DNA from: Schizophyllum amplum
Taxonomy: Eukaryota > Basidiomycota > Agaricomycetes > Agaricales > Schizophyllaceae
NCBI GenBank assembly: GCA_007026445.1
Contig: VDMD01000029.1
Span: forward strand, 62,001-126,000
Direction of reading: 5' to 3'
Length of the DNA: 64,000 nucleotides
This document shows positions 1 to 10,386 of this stretch, in pieces. A program made the position numbers and the translations under genes. The notes under the pieces are model-generated. The model saw only the letters and a program-made list of their open reading frames with translations, made no database searches and was not told the DNA's origin. Positions within the stretch are counted from its first letter, which is position 1, and each line of letters begins with the position of its first letter.

Positions 1-309
1 CAAGGGCTGGTTCGTCGACCTCTACGTGCGCTGCACAAACAGTGTCGCTGTGCAGATGTACGAGAAGATGGGGTACAGCGTCTACCGGCGTGTGCGCGAA
101 TACTACGGGAGCCTTGGGACTGGGCAGCGGCACAACCGGGACGAGGAGGACGCGTTTGGTGCGTAGGCTGCGCGATGTTGAGTGTGTGCGAGAGAACTGA
201 CCTTGGCGATGATATAGATATGCGAAAACCCATGTCACGAGATGTAGGCCGCCGATCTATACGAGCGAACGGGCGCGACATCTTCGTTAGCGCGCACGAC
301 GTATCGTAG
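1..309 (+). CDS. NAA20: N-terminal acetyltransferase NatB catalytic subunit, 3' end only
   Basis: This is the last part of a GNAT-fold acetyltransferase. NatB acetylates the initiator Met of nascent chains beginning Met-Asp/Glu/Asn on the ribosome. Exon 1..158 (frame from base 2) encodes the family stretch FVDLYVRCTNSVAVQMYEKM followed by GYSVYRRVREYY, where NAA20 binds acetyl-CoA and closes its fold. A 59-base intron (159..217, GTGCGT...TATAG) interrupts the Asp codon of DAFDMRKPMSRD. Splicing this intron restores the conserved DAFDMRK motif and the tail, ending at TAG 307-309. Without splicing the frame would stop at 166, just after DEEDAF, which would remove the conserved tail. The 5' part, including the acetyl-CoA loop, lies outside the window. 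Assignment rests on recognising the C-terminal signature and is secure at family level. Confidence 0.9.
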   Translation, partial: QGLVRRPLRALHKQCRCADVREDGVQRLPACARILREPWDWAAAQPGRGGRVWCVGCAMLSVCERTDLGDDIDMRKPMSRDVGRRSIRANGRDIFVSAHDVS

Positions 310-2505
310 CCGGCTATCCCTTACGCGTTCGTAAAATGCAAGCTACCTGTATCATACTCAGCCGAAAGGATCCACCGTGTCGCCTTCCTGAAGTCCATTC
401 TCTGTGAATTATGTCTCTGCGAAACGCGGTACGTGTTACGTTCTGACGCTCGCACCTCACTAGCACAGATAGAATTGAATGCCGACGAATACCTTGTCGA
501 TTCTCGCGCAGGGGGTCAAACGCTCCCCATGATCAACGCAGCGCCGGACGTTCATCTGTACCGAGCCCTTTGTACATTGGGTGTAGTACCGTAACCAGGC
601 TGAAGCGAGGCGCCAGCTCCTCGGAGTGCCTATCTCTGGGTAGCGGCCACAGGACCTCCACTATTCCTGCTATAAGTAGGAACAAGGTACGCAGTCCCAT
701 GCAGAGCCTATATACAATGCTAATCAGGCCCGGGATGCAGTGCTCGCGTACATCTACAATGAATCAGTGAATCCTGTTGTATTCGGGATTACCCGCCAGG
801 TCCTATCCTGCCCTATCGCCCGCATCCGCTGCGTCCGCAACTTCACCTTCTCAATATTGACAGCACTGAATCAATGTACACAGTCCACGGACCGACTGTC
901 CGTGCGGATAGAATCAATAGGTATACAGTCTTCACTCAGTCTCTGAATCGTCGTGCCCGTTTTGCAGCCGATCATCTGACATTCGCTAGGCTCTCGTCCT
1001 CATTTCAGGGTCGCAATCGCCTACCAATATGTCGCGCTAATATACGATCGCGCTCGCCACGGACGCCGCTCGGCTCGGCGCGAGAGACCTCTCGCTTCGG
1101 CGACGACGTCCCCGGCAGTGCGCGCAATGCGCGCACGCCAGCCAAGCAATCCCTCCTTCGCCTCAGCTCGCGCCGCATCATTTCTGCACGGAAGCTTCGA
1201 AGAGAGCGGCGCTCCGTATTGAATCCACTACGCCCTCCTAGCTCACGGCGTATTCCCTCCTCCTCGCGGCACATCCCATAATGCAGATAGCAAACCTCTG
1301 ATACTGCAGCTGATGCGCCTTCCTTTCATTAGCGTATCTTCCTTGCATCGCATAGTGCCGTTATGCTGCGGCATAGCGTCTCTCTTCTGTATTGCTTCTG
1401 TATGTTTCCAGACCGCAGCCCCCGCGCGCCGCCACCCCTACCTACCGGGCCTTGGTAGATATCCGTAGCAGCCAGAGAGAGCCCGCGCCACAATCGATAT
1501 CACTGCGCGCGAAGACCCGCGCTTCATGCCCTGCGAATCGAAGCGGTGACCTAGTGTTGCGCCCCTCTTGGCCCGTGTGCGGAAGAGGGGACAGCGCCTC
1601 GCGAGCCCAAGCGCCGGATACGCGGGCGAACTCCAAGGCTTGGATAGGGTACGGCGATCGGCGCGGCGGCGCCTCCGTGCCCCATGCCCCGACAGCCCGC
1701 CAAGTGCCGAGCGCGCTGGCCTGTGTACACGCTGGCGCGGCGTGGTATCAAGGGCCGGGGGTGGGGTTGTCGCCAGTATGTCAGTGGACGCACGGGATCG
1801 ATGCAGGTCATCGCCTCCGTGGCGCAATACGTACGCAAGCCTCGGGCCTTTGGCGTGCCATCGAGTATCAGATGAGATACCGGGTGAATACTGCATCGCA
1901 GGCCCTTTGTGCGCCAGCGATGCGTGTCAGCCGCCAGCAGTTGCGCAAGCCGCGGTGGTAGGTCGATCGCCATGTCAGATGTCAGGCCTGAGACACACTG
2001 CTCGAAAGACGTTCTGATGAAGACATCGACACTGATATTGTCAAGGCGCAGAAGTACACGCCGGGGTAGCTATAGACAGCGGCGAAGTAGCGAAAGAGAG
2101 CAGTGGAGGGGATCCGAGACCGGATGCTGGCGAGTAAGTATGTACGCTGAAACCGAATGTGTGTGTGAGAGCCAGCGGGTGAAGTGCTCCAAGATGGCTC
2201 GAAGCGAAAGGATGATGAGCGTTTATGTGACAACGAAGTAACATACGTAAATGGTGAGAATCAATGCTGGGGAATACTATGCATGAAGTCGAAGAGGTGT
2301 TGTGGGATGAGGCGGATGGATGCAAGAGAGTGAAGGTCGGAGAATGCGAGCAATGCGAGTATGTGCCGAATAAATGGAATATATAGATAAAATGATGGCG
2401 AGAGCAAATGCATGATGGGAGCGATTGAGTGTGTTCGAAAACGTGAATGCAGTGACAGGGAATGTGGCACGAGAAAGATACGAGTCCGATGGTCTGGGGC
2501 CAGGC
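310..2505. other. intergenic stretch, no supportable gene
   Basis: About 2.2 kb between NAA20 and the first cyclin gene. Open frames occur on both strands, especially at 1390-2020, but they overlap each other in several frames. They show no recognisable motif, no conserved splice pattern and biased low-complexity composition, as expected for GC-rich non-coding DNA. The last few hundred bases are AT-richer and probably hold the 3' UTR of the minus-strand cyclin gene. I see no terminal repeats or tRNA here. Confidence 0.5.
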
Positions 2506-3554
2506 TCATGCGTGTACGCGCGCGGGTCGACGTGGCAGCACAGCTGTGCGCAGGGGTCGCGTGCGCGTATTCGAGGGTACAGGGAAGGACCGCAGCAGGT
2601 CCAGCGTTGTCGGCCGGACGACGTGGGATTTGGTCGGCTGACCGTGGCGATGGTGCGCGCGGGCGCGAGGCACCGGCGAGGGCGGTGTAAGCGGCGACAT
2701 TGACCGCATAGAGGAGGAGGAGTCCGGGCTCGAGGACATGTCGAGCTCGGGCATGGTGTCGTGCGCGTACGAGTACGCGAACTCATCCTGCGGCGCAGTC
2801 GAGATAGCGTCATGGCACGGGTAGGGGTAGTAGGGAGATTTGGGCTGCAGGGCGACCGCGGAGAGGCCCTCGTGGTGGCCCTCAAGGTCTTCTTCCGAGA
2901 TGCCGAGCTGGAAGTCAAGGACGTCGAGGAACTCGCGTTCGACACGCCCCACGTCGCGCTTCCCGAAGACGCCGGTGCAGATCGACCAGTGCACGTTCTT
3001 CAGAGTAGAGTCATTGAGGTACTACAGATTGATTAATTTCGACAATCGATGAAGATAGGTGAGGTGGCGTACCTTGCTAGCAACGATGAGAGCGCCGAGG
3101 AAGACCCGTTCGTGAGCCCACTGCTCCACGGCTACTTGCAGATACGGTCGTGCGCGATCGACGTATACGAGGGTGGCCTGATAACGCGGACGTAAGAACG
3201 GGTGCGGGGGGGGTCAACTTTAGGGCACTCACGAGTATCACGGGCATGGTTGATTCCGCGCGCGTAAGGACGTTGGCAACAAAGGTGGTGAAGGGGGCAA
3301 GCGCGGCACGCTTGCGGTGCATGTGTGTGCGGCCGGAGGAGGTTGGGCGGTGCATGGCGTAGTCCACGGTGTCCGCCACACAGTCGACGACGTAATCTGC
3401 GCGGGGGGTGAGTAGACGATCGCAATAACAGGGGGGAGGACATACCGATGACTGGGGTGGTGATGGGTGCGCTGAGCAGCTCGAGGAGCGCGGGGGAATG
3501 TGTGGCGACGTCGACCATGCTCGCGGGGTGGAGGGGCGACGAGAGGTACTTCAT
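2506..3554 (-). CDS. Pho85-type (PCL1/2-like) G1 cyclin, copy A
   Basis: Predicted cyclin subunit of a Pho85-family cyclin-dependent kinase, 297 aa. Four exons: 3554..3446, 3396..3233, 3177..3073 and 3021..2506, all with GT-AG introns and matching phases. The N-terminus MKYLSSPLHPASMVDV leads into a cyclin box at about residues 37-175, with DYVVDCVADTVDYAM, TMPVILATLVYVDRARP, WAHERVFLGALIVASKYLND and VEREFLDVLDFQLGISEED. These helices match Pcl1/Pcl2-type cyclins (tumour-type cyclins do not share the FLGALI..ASK..ND block). The C-terminal 120 residues are Ser/Pro-rich and likely a regulatory or degradation tail. A TATA-like palindrome lies 85 bases upstream. Copy B at 12.4 kb is a clear paralogue but lacks the second intron. 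Which Pcl subclass it belongs to is not resolved. Confidence 0.85.
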
Positions 3555-5732
3555 GTCGGCGGGGGCAGGTGCGGCGGCGTCGGGTGAGACGACGGCGGGG
3601 GACGAGGGGAGGAGGTGGTGAGATGAAAGACATGGCGGTATATATACCAGCGATTAACCTCCATAGAACCGAAAAGGGCGATAGCAGGGAGCGAGGCAAA
3701 ATGCGCGGTCATCGGCTCACGGCGCTGTGACTCGCTTTGACATCAGCCAGTCCCATTTGGAATCGTGCCATCATCCCTTCATCACCACTATTTCCGGTTT
3801 AGGTCTTACGCCCGTTTTAGGCGCCCCGCCGACGCTCGACCACCCCCTGCCCAATCTTAGCTCCCGCGCGAGACGCGAGCGCAATGTCAGCCGCCCCTCC
3901 GGCGCCCTGTTCTTTCGACTAGGCCGCCTCCTCTCGCGCGCATCCCTCCCCGGGCCTGCCAGCCTCCCTCCGCGCTTCTGTGACACCGGACCTCCGCCCA
4001 TCGATATATTACCATTGTTCATCGCACAATCATCGCAATTTTCGCCAATGTCCGGTCCATTATTCTCATCCGTCACTCTCGGTACGCCGCACCGCGCGCC
4101 GCGTAAACCGGAGCAAGGATGTCGGCCACACCTGCTGATCACTGCAGTCACCTTCGATTCGTATTGTCCGCTTCCCGCTCTCAATAAACACCAGCGCACC
4201 GAATTCTCGCGTCCGCGAGTTGGACTCATCAGAAGGCATCCTGAAGACGTACACGTCGTGAACACGCATACGATGAGTCAGATACATGCCTGCACGGACG
4301 ACCGACAGTCACTGTGCATTTTTATTGCGTGCTCGTGCGCACCATACAGAATCGCATCCATATCGATGCCCGTGGCCGCGGCATTGCACGACGAACGGTG
4401 AAGGACCCTGGCCCTGCGAAACACGGATTTTACGCCATTCGTGCCCGCCACATACCACCGGTGGCCCACGGGCGCTTAACATACCAGCTAGCGCCGGCGC
4501 TTTGCGCGCGCAGAACTGCTGTTGACCTCCGAGGACTTCGAGGCACTGCTTGCGCAGCGCTCAAGGACCTTGGCAACCCGACCTTGCACAGCACCCCATG
4601 ATCTGGCGCGTCGCGCATCGGTATCCTCAGCAACGTCCCATGCATCGTGGCCGTCTCAACAAACCTCCCTGATGGCGATTTTCACTGTATGATCCTCAAT
4701 TCAGTCAGCGCCCGATTCACTGCACAGCCCTTGGGGGATTCGCGTTCCCGCGGATACCTCTACTTCCTGGCTATCTACCGCCCACCTATCTTGAGCCCGT
4801 CTTGGTCGGTCGTCCTCGCCGAGTTGGACGCGCCGGCTGACGCCTTTGGGCGCACCGGGCGTGCCCGCACTCTCGGCGACAGCATGCATCCGACGTGGCC
4901 GCCTCCCCGCCGGTCGGTCTTCGTCAGCAAATACGAATGCTTCCCAATCCCCCAGCAAACGTTCTGACACGTTCGAACGTGATCACCACCGAACGTCCGG
5001 GATCCCCAAGATACTTCCGTGCCTTTGGGGCCACCACCAAGGATCCATATTGCACAGCCACAATCACTGTGCCTCGATGGGCCGGCGGCAGCCCACGTGC
5101 GCTTCATTCCGTCTCCGTCTGTTTTGACGTCATGATGATCTCCGTTGATGCCCTCGACCCTCCACCTGCCCTCCACCTAATCTTCGTGCTCGCTGTCTGA
5201 ATTTTTCCACCTCGGTGCTGTGCTCGGGTTGCGCAGCGCCGCACGTTCGCTCGCGCTCCACCGAGAGAACAGGCCTGGTCTCGCGGCTGCACTCCGTCCG
5301 AATCACCGCGGTAATTTATCGCCTGCTGTTGATCGTCTCGGATGGAATTCGTCCTTCCATCCGCATCACTCTTGCCCGCCGTAACCCTTCCATTGTTATT
5401 TTCCATTTCTACGCCCACGATCCCGCCCCTCGCCTCACCATCATGCAGGCATTTTTACGAAGCACGCGGATCCTCCCTCTTCCTCATGCTCTTCAATTTT
5501 TTATCTCCATTTCCATGTCTACGCCGGGAATCGGGATATCCATGTCTACGATGACGTGCGCGCACACGGTGAGTGGGTCAAGTTCAGGCGGGATCCTTCC
5601 GCGCGAGTAGTTTGCGCTGAAGTTCCTTCACACGTCATGGCGAGCTCACCTCCAGCATGCTCGCGAAATGAATCGATCTTTGGCGACGACCAAGCTGCAC
5701 GTCGCGACCGCTATCACTGCCCACGCATGCGG
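3555..5732. other. long gene-free upstream region of cyclin A
   Basis: More than 2 kb upstream of the cyclin start without a convincing gene. The largest frames (3727-4401 plus strand, 3771-4265 minus strand) are mirror shadows of one another in GC-rich DNA, with no motif and no paralogue. A comparably long gene-free region precedes cyclin copy B (13.35-17.08 kb). Extended upstream regions are common for cell-cycle cyclin genes, so regulatory sequence or a long 5' leader is plausible, but nothing specific can be pointed to. Confidence 0.4.
3637..3648 (-). promoter_or_regulatory. TATA-like element of cyclin copy A
   Basis: The palindrome GGTATATATACC sits about 85 bases upstream of the cyclin A start codon on the minus strand, a normal fungal TATA distance. 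Its role is inferred from position only. Confidence 0.4.
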
Positions 5733-5740
5733 CAATGACG

Positions 5741-6196
5741 AGGACCCCTGATAATGGGCGACGAGGTCTGTTCCGCGGACCCCCCTTTTTGGGTACTTTT
5801 CGTCCGACATTTTTGGGCCGGTTTGAGGGCTTTTCGTCCGACTTTTCCTCAGACCTTGGGGTCTAGACCGGTCTTTTTGGTTATCACGTGACGTAAAAAT
5901 CCATTATTTTTGCTTCGGAAATTTCCGATGGCCTGCTTTTGTGCCGGGAAAGGTCTCGCGCGCCCTCAGACGATTGCCCGAGGCTGCAGGAGGCGGGATC
6001 GAACCCGGAATCTCCTGTTTGGACCAATAATTGGGGGGTGGGCACCGTCTCACTGGCCTATTCGTCCGACATCTGAGGGTGACCTTGCCAGCATCTTGGC
6101 CGTTTCGTCCGACAAAATATCCGACTTGGGGGGTCCAAAATCTCAAATTTCGTCCGACATTGGGAACTGCCCTCGACACCTATTATCAGGGGTCCT
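5741..6196. mobile_element. MITE 1, hAT-like non-autonomous element with tRNA-like segment
   Basis: A 456-bp element bounded by inverted termini beginning AGGACCCCTGATAAT, exact for 15 bases and imperfect beyond. It is flanked by the 8-bp duplication CAATGACG (5733-5740 and 6197-6204). An 8-bp target duplication points to the hAT superfamily. No transposase is present. The interior has five copies of CGTCCGAC, usually preceded by TTT (5801, 5835, 6063, 6106, 6150), resembling subterminal transposase-binding repeats. On the minus strand around 5990-6062 are an A-box-like TAGGCCAGTGAG and a B-box GGTTCGATCCC at tRNA-like spacing, so part of the interior may be tRNA-derived. MITE 2 at 9.8 kb has the same outermost termini. 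Confidence 0.88.
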
Positions 6197-6204
6197 CAAT
6201 GACG

Positions 6205-9200
6205 ACGCTTGCCCGTGCGCAGCGCAAGCGCAGGGTCAGACCTGGAGTAAGCTATACTTACGGTCTGTCGCGTCAGTTGCTAGTAAAGCTCTGAATCATC
6301 ACTGAAGATTCTTGTCAGCCCCAACCTTTATCTCGAACGAGCTGTTTTCCGACTCCAAACTTAAAGTCCCGCTACATCAGCTTTTGCTCAACACCGAGCA
6401 AAGCATCGCGTTGATGCTGCCGCCACACATCGTCGAGCTCGTGGTCGATAGATTGCGGCGTGTATTGCACCCGGCGCTGTTGCGCCGCTCAGCGCCTGCA
6501 TGCACCTCCACAGGTACAGTACTCTTTCTAAGCTCAGTTACTCTTCAACGCACTTCCTACTAGTCCTGTTCTACTCATTCTATCACAACACCCGCGACCG
6601 CTTATCCCGGAGTCCCACCCTCCATAGCCGCTGTCCTCGTCTCCGACTATCAGTCACCGACGACATGCGGCCCGGTTCCCTAGGCGCACCGAATGCTGTA
6701 AGGTGTGAACGCGCGGGCGTCTAACGCCTTCGACGCAGCGTTCTGTCGTCCGGTCATGATGAGGGCTTGCGGTGCGTCGCTGCTTCGCTGGTAGCGGTGC
6801 GACGTTGCGGGCGGGCTCAGAAAGTTGAACATCCGCCGCCGCTGACCGTGGGAGATTGATGACATCGAGGCGCGCCGCCGCCGATCGTCGAACACTGTCG
6901 GCGCGCTCGTCCCAAACCACGATGCGCGACTGGTGCAGGCCTACTATCTTCACTTCCGTCATTTACGCTTTGGTGGCGGGACTCTGGATCTCCTCGAAGT
7001 CTGCTGAACCATGCACATTGATGCCCACTCTGAGTAGAGAACATCGACCTACCGTTCGCCGGAGTTTTCGCTTCGTTAGTGGAACGCTACCGCTGTTCTC
7101 GACTGGGTCTCGCTTTTCTCTACTGGCTCTCGCTGTTCTCGACTGCCTCACAAGCCGAATACGTTTGTCTGTCGTCGGCTACGGAAGTCACCAGGTGCGC
7201 GCCCAGACGCGCAATCGCCGACATTGCGCTCGTACGACTTCCAGTTCCCGCTCCCTCCGGCTCCGGCCAAGCTAGCTATACAGGACGACAGCTTACGCCG
7301 AGCCCCAGCAGTGCAAGGTTGGTCAATTTTCGCTGTCCTTCACGACATCGTCTCGGCGCTCATGGGAACACATATTCACGGTTGTTCCCAAGGAAGTCTC
7401 TTACTCTGACGGCGGAGGGTCTAATGTCATTGCTAGTGGCGCTGCCGCCTACTGGTCATTGGCGTGCAACTTCTAGAACGACGGTGCGCAGAATTCGTCA
7501 TCCTCAAGGCCCACTTAGCACGTTGATCGCAGGATGCAGACGATGCATACGGTCACAGTGCAAGTCTTTCCTGCTTAGCTGTAGCCTCAGGATCCATGCC
7601 GTGAGTACGCCGTCTCCATATTCACTTGCTTTGCGTGCAACAACACACCAATCCTGCTTACTTTGCCTGCCAGCTCATGGGGTGTATTGCCGATGCAACA
7701 CTGGTCCATGCGCTTGAGCAGCATAGCCAGGCCGACGCCTTCGAGAGCGGCTCTGACATGCGCAACTCGCGAAGACCCAGCGGTTCGCCAGCTTACCCTG
7801 CATTCTCTGCGAAGGCGCATTGAATTTGAAGAGCTGTGCGCCGCCGCCGTCGCCGTGCTATCGCAGTTACTGCAGTTCAAAACTTTTCACCGTATTTGTT
7901 CTGTACGGTTGAGAGGCACTACTTACACGACTTATAAAAGTAAGTGTTCACGCAGGTTGATTCTGCTTGCCAGCACCCTGGGGAGTCACGGTTCTGACTC
8001 GTGGAGGCCGGGACGCTACCGGAGTCGATGACCGGGCTTCTCTTTCTCAGCAGTGCGCTTTGCTTGAAGTTGGAACCCGTACGTACCCCTAGCCTATGTC
8101 TGATTTGGTTGATAACTTACACTGCCTCCAGTTTCGCAGAGCCAGCATCTTGCCCACGGAATCGCGCCCAAAGCCAAGCGTTTCGACGGCCGACTTGTTT
8201 GAAGCATCGCCGAAGTAGGCTTTCGAGGTGCAATGCCGTAGGTGCGTACTCCCAATCCCAAGTATACATGGAATACTGTACACGCACATCGCACATGAGC
8301 TCAAATGGACTCTCGAGGACTTGAATTTTATGACCAAGTATCGCAAGAGGACTTCTTGTTCGACGCTTTTGGAAACCTTTGTTTTGATCCCTCGAGCAGT
8401 GCCACCGCGTATCTAGATGAACCTTATCTGGGTGCTTCTCGATAAGATAATCGACCGATCCGGTACTTGTTCCTGATGGCGGTCAGCATGCTGACACCGC
8501 ACTCTCGCAGACGCCGGACGGTGAGAATATTTTTTTTCTCCGTCCTGCGTCCAGGTGATTGAAGGTGATTGATTGACTTCGTGCCTCTCCTTGCGCGGCG
8601 CGCCGGCGTCGACTCTCGTCGACTCTGTGCGCGGACGTCCGACGTTACGGCGCATGTCTGGATCGTTGGCGTGCTGAAAATCCCGCATCGAGCCGCGTAT
8701 CATCTGCTGGGGATGCTGACGATAGGAACTCACCCGACGTCCCGGTCGTCTCAGCAGAAAATACATCGAAACTGTCGACCTCGCAGACCGAATCACTGAA
8801 CACCACTCGTGACGAGGACCTCCTCGGTGTGCTGTAGCTCAACGTTGACCAATCGCAGCGTCCCGTGCCTCCGACTGGACGAGCTATACAGCTTTGAAAT
8901 GGCGCCAGGCGCTTGTCGATCTTCTGGCCATCTCAGCGTGCTTTCTACGGCTTTCTTCCACCTATCACGTGCGGTTCTGGAACCGTTGACCATACTAATC
9001 CTGGCCTCTTCTGCTGTATTCTATCGCTGCTGTCGACGGCTTCTTAACCGCACCACTCGGATGGATTCCTTCTTCGCATTCTAACCGTGCCCAGCTACCA
9101 AGCAGCCTCGCGGCGGAAATGGTTCCGGAACTACCTCAATGTCGACCACGACCAAGGTCAATATGTTTCGCCCCGGACCCGTGGTCTCTATCTATCGCCT

Positions 9201-9825
9201 CGGCCCCCACAATTGCTGTGGCGCGCAGTGATAGACGCCCTGCCTCGTCACTGCGCAATGACTTTGCACGACTGCGCTCATACAGCACGAGGCACGTTTG
9301 ACCTCTGGCTCAGCGTCCCGTGACTGGCTTCTTCATGTTTGCTGGTACTGCGTTGGTACTGCGCCCCTCTCCGCTCTCATCCTGCTGACGGCGGAGCTTC
9401 ATAGCCCTCCTGCCAAGTCAACCGTGGGCTCGATGCCCGTGCATGGTTGGCACATGGGTGCTCTTGTGAAGTCCAAGGTGATTCCATTGAGCTCCCAAGG
9501 CTCCTGGCACCCATCGTTCTCGGCGTCAATGCTGTCCCTGCGTCGACCGTGACCTTAGCGAGCCCCCGGTACACCGCATCCCACGGGCGACAGTGACTTC
9601 GAGGGCCGCATAGGAAGCTGTTCACCCGGGACCTACCTCGTTCAAGCTTCCAGCTTCATTCAGTGATCATTGACTTGCGCGGCGTACCCGATGGTCCTGT
9701 ACTACGGTCTTTGCTCTGGCCCTACTCTGTTCCAATGAGAGTCCATTTGGAGTTCTACTGTAGGGAATCTCGGTACTGTATTGTATTATTTATTGGCCTT
9801 CTCATCCGACGCGTGACCGTCGTGT
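6205..9825. other. gene-poor stretch, possibly holding a decayed F-box-like gene
   Basis: No intact gene can be built here. On the plus strand, 6400-6480 encodes LPPHIVELVVDRL, reminiscent of an F-box start, and 6890-7005 encodes ARLVQAYYLHFRHLRF, reminiscent of the leucine-rich part of agaricomycete F-box proteins. The segments lie in different frames, are separated by stops, and could not be joined with credible introns. From about 8450 to 9800 nothing recognisable is seen. A degraded F-box/LRR gene is one reading; unrelated random frames are the other. Confidence is low. Confidence 0.25.
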
Positions 9826-9833
9826 GCCTACCT

Positions 9834-10204
9834 AGGACCCCTGACAATACGCCCAGAGGCTTGCGCAAGGCGCGGATAAAATTTGGCAGTCCAAAAATCG
9901 ATGCCACCGCAGTTTGCGGATAAAAACGGTCAGATTTTGGCCAGAGGCCTGCGCAAAACGCGGATAGAAATGGGCAGGAACGACCAAAAATATTCGATTT
10001 ACCAAAGAATTTTGGGAGAATTAACCATATTGGGGAGTTCGGCAGACGCCGCCATCAACCGGCCCTCCGGGCCGGCCAAAATTTGATTATGCCTGCGCAA
10101 AACGCGGATAAAACAGGCCAAGAATTGCCAAAATCGGCGCGGATAAAACAGGTCAAAGTCGCCGATTTTTTGCGCAGGCCTCTGGGCGTATTGTCAGGGG
10201 TCCT
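9834..10204. mobile_element. MITE 2, hAT-like non-autonomous element
   Basis: A 371-bp element with long inverted terminal repeats. The first 27 bases match perfectly, starting AGGACCCCTGACAAT and continuing ACGCCCAGAGGC, and identity extends to about 34 bases with one mismatch. It is flanked by the 8-bp duplication GCCTACCT (9826-9833 and 10205-10212). The interior carries several variants of TGCGCAAAACGCGGATAAAA (around 9861, 9947, 10087, with partial copies near 9912 and 10136). There is no coding capacity. It shares the first 11 terminal bases with MITE 1 but not the interior, so both were probably mobilised by one transposase supplied elsewhere. Confidence 0.92.
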
Positions 10205-10386
10205 GCCTACCTTCCTGAACTTTCTCCAGTCATGGCCCTTCTCCCCCGCTTACTACTATCCCAAAATACGATACAGCAGCATCTTCCAAATTCCGCGCCT
10301 ATACGGGAGTTAGCCAGCAAAGGCGTGCTGTATGACTACGCCCTGAGTAATCCCCTTACTTGACTGCTTACCCGATCTCGTGAGCC

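Noticed and set aside
1392..2017. Overlapping open frames on both strands, up to 189 codons
   Set aside because: Open in several phases at once, low-complexity Arg/Ala/Pro composition, no motif, no splice pattern; a GC-content effect.
3727..4401. 224-codon plus-strand frame upstream of cyclin A
   Set aside because: Mirrors a minus-strand frame, has no recognisable domain, and lies in a promoter-like region; no paralogue near cyclin B.
5985..6062. Possible tRNA gene inside MITE 1 (A and B boxes on the minus strand)
   Set aside because: Promoter boxes are present, but acceptor and anticodon stems do not pair properly; kept as tRNA-like sequence only.
6400..7005. F-box/LRR gene
   Set aside because: Only two short suggestive peptides in different frames with stops between; reported only as a low-confidence possible remnant within the gene-poor stretch.
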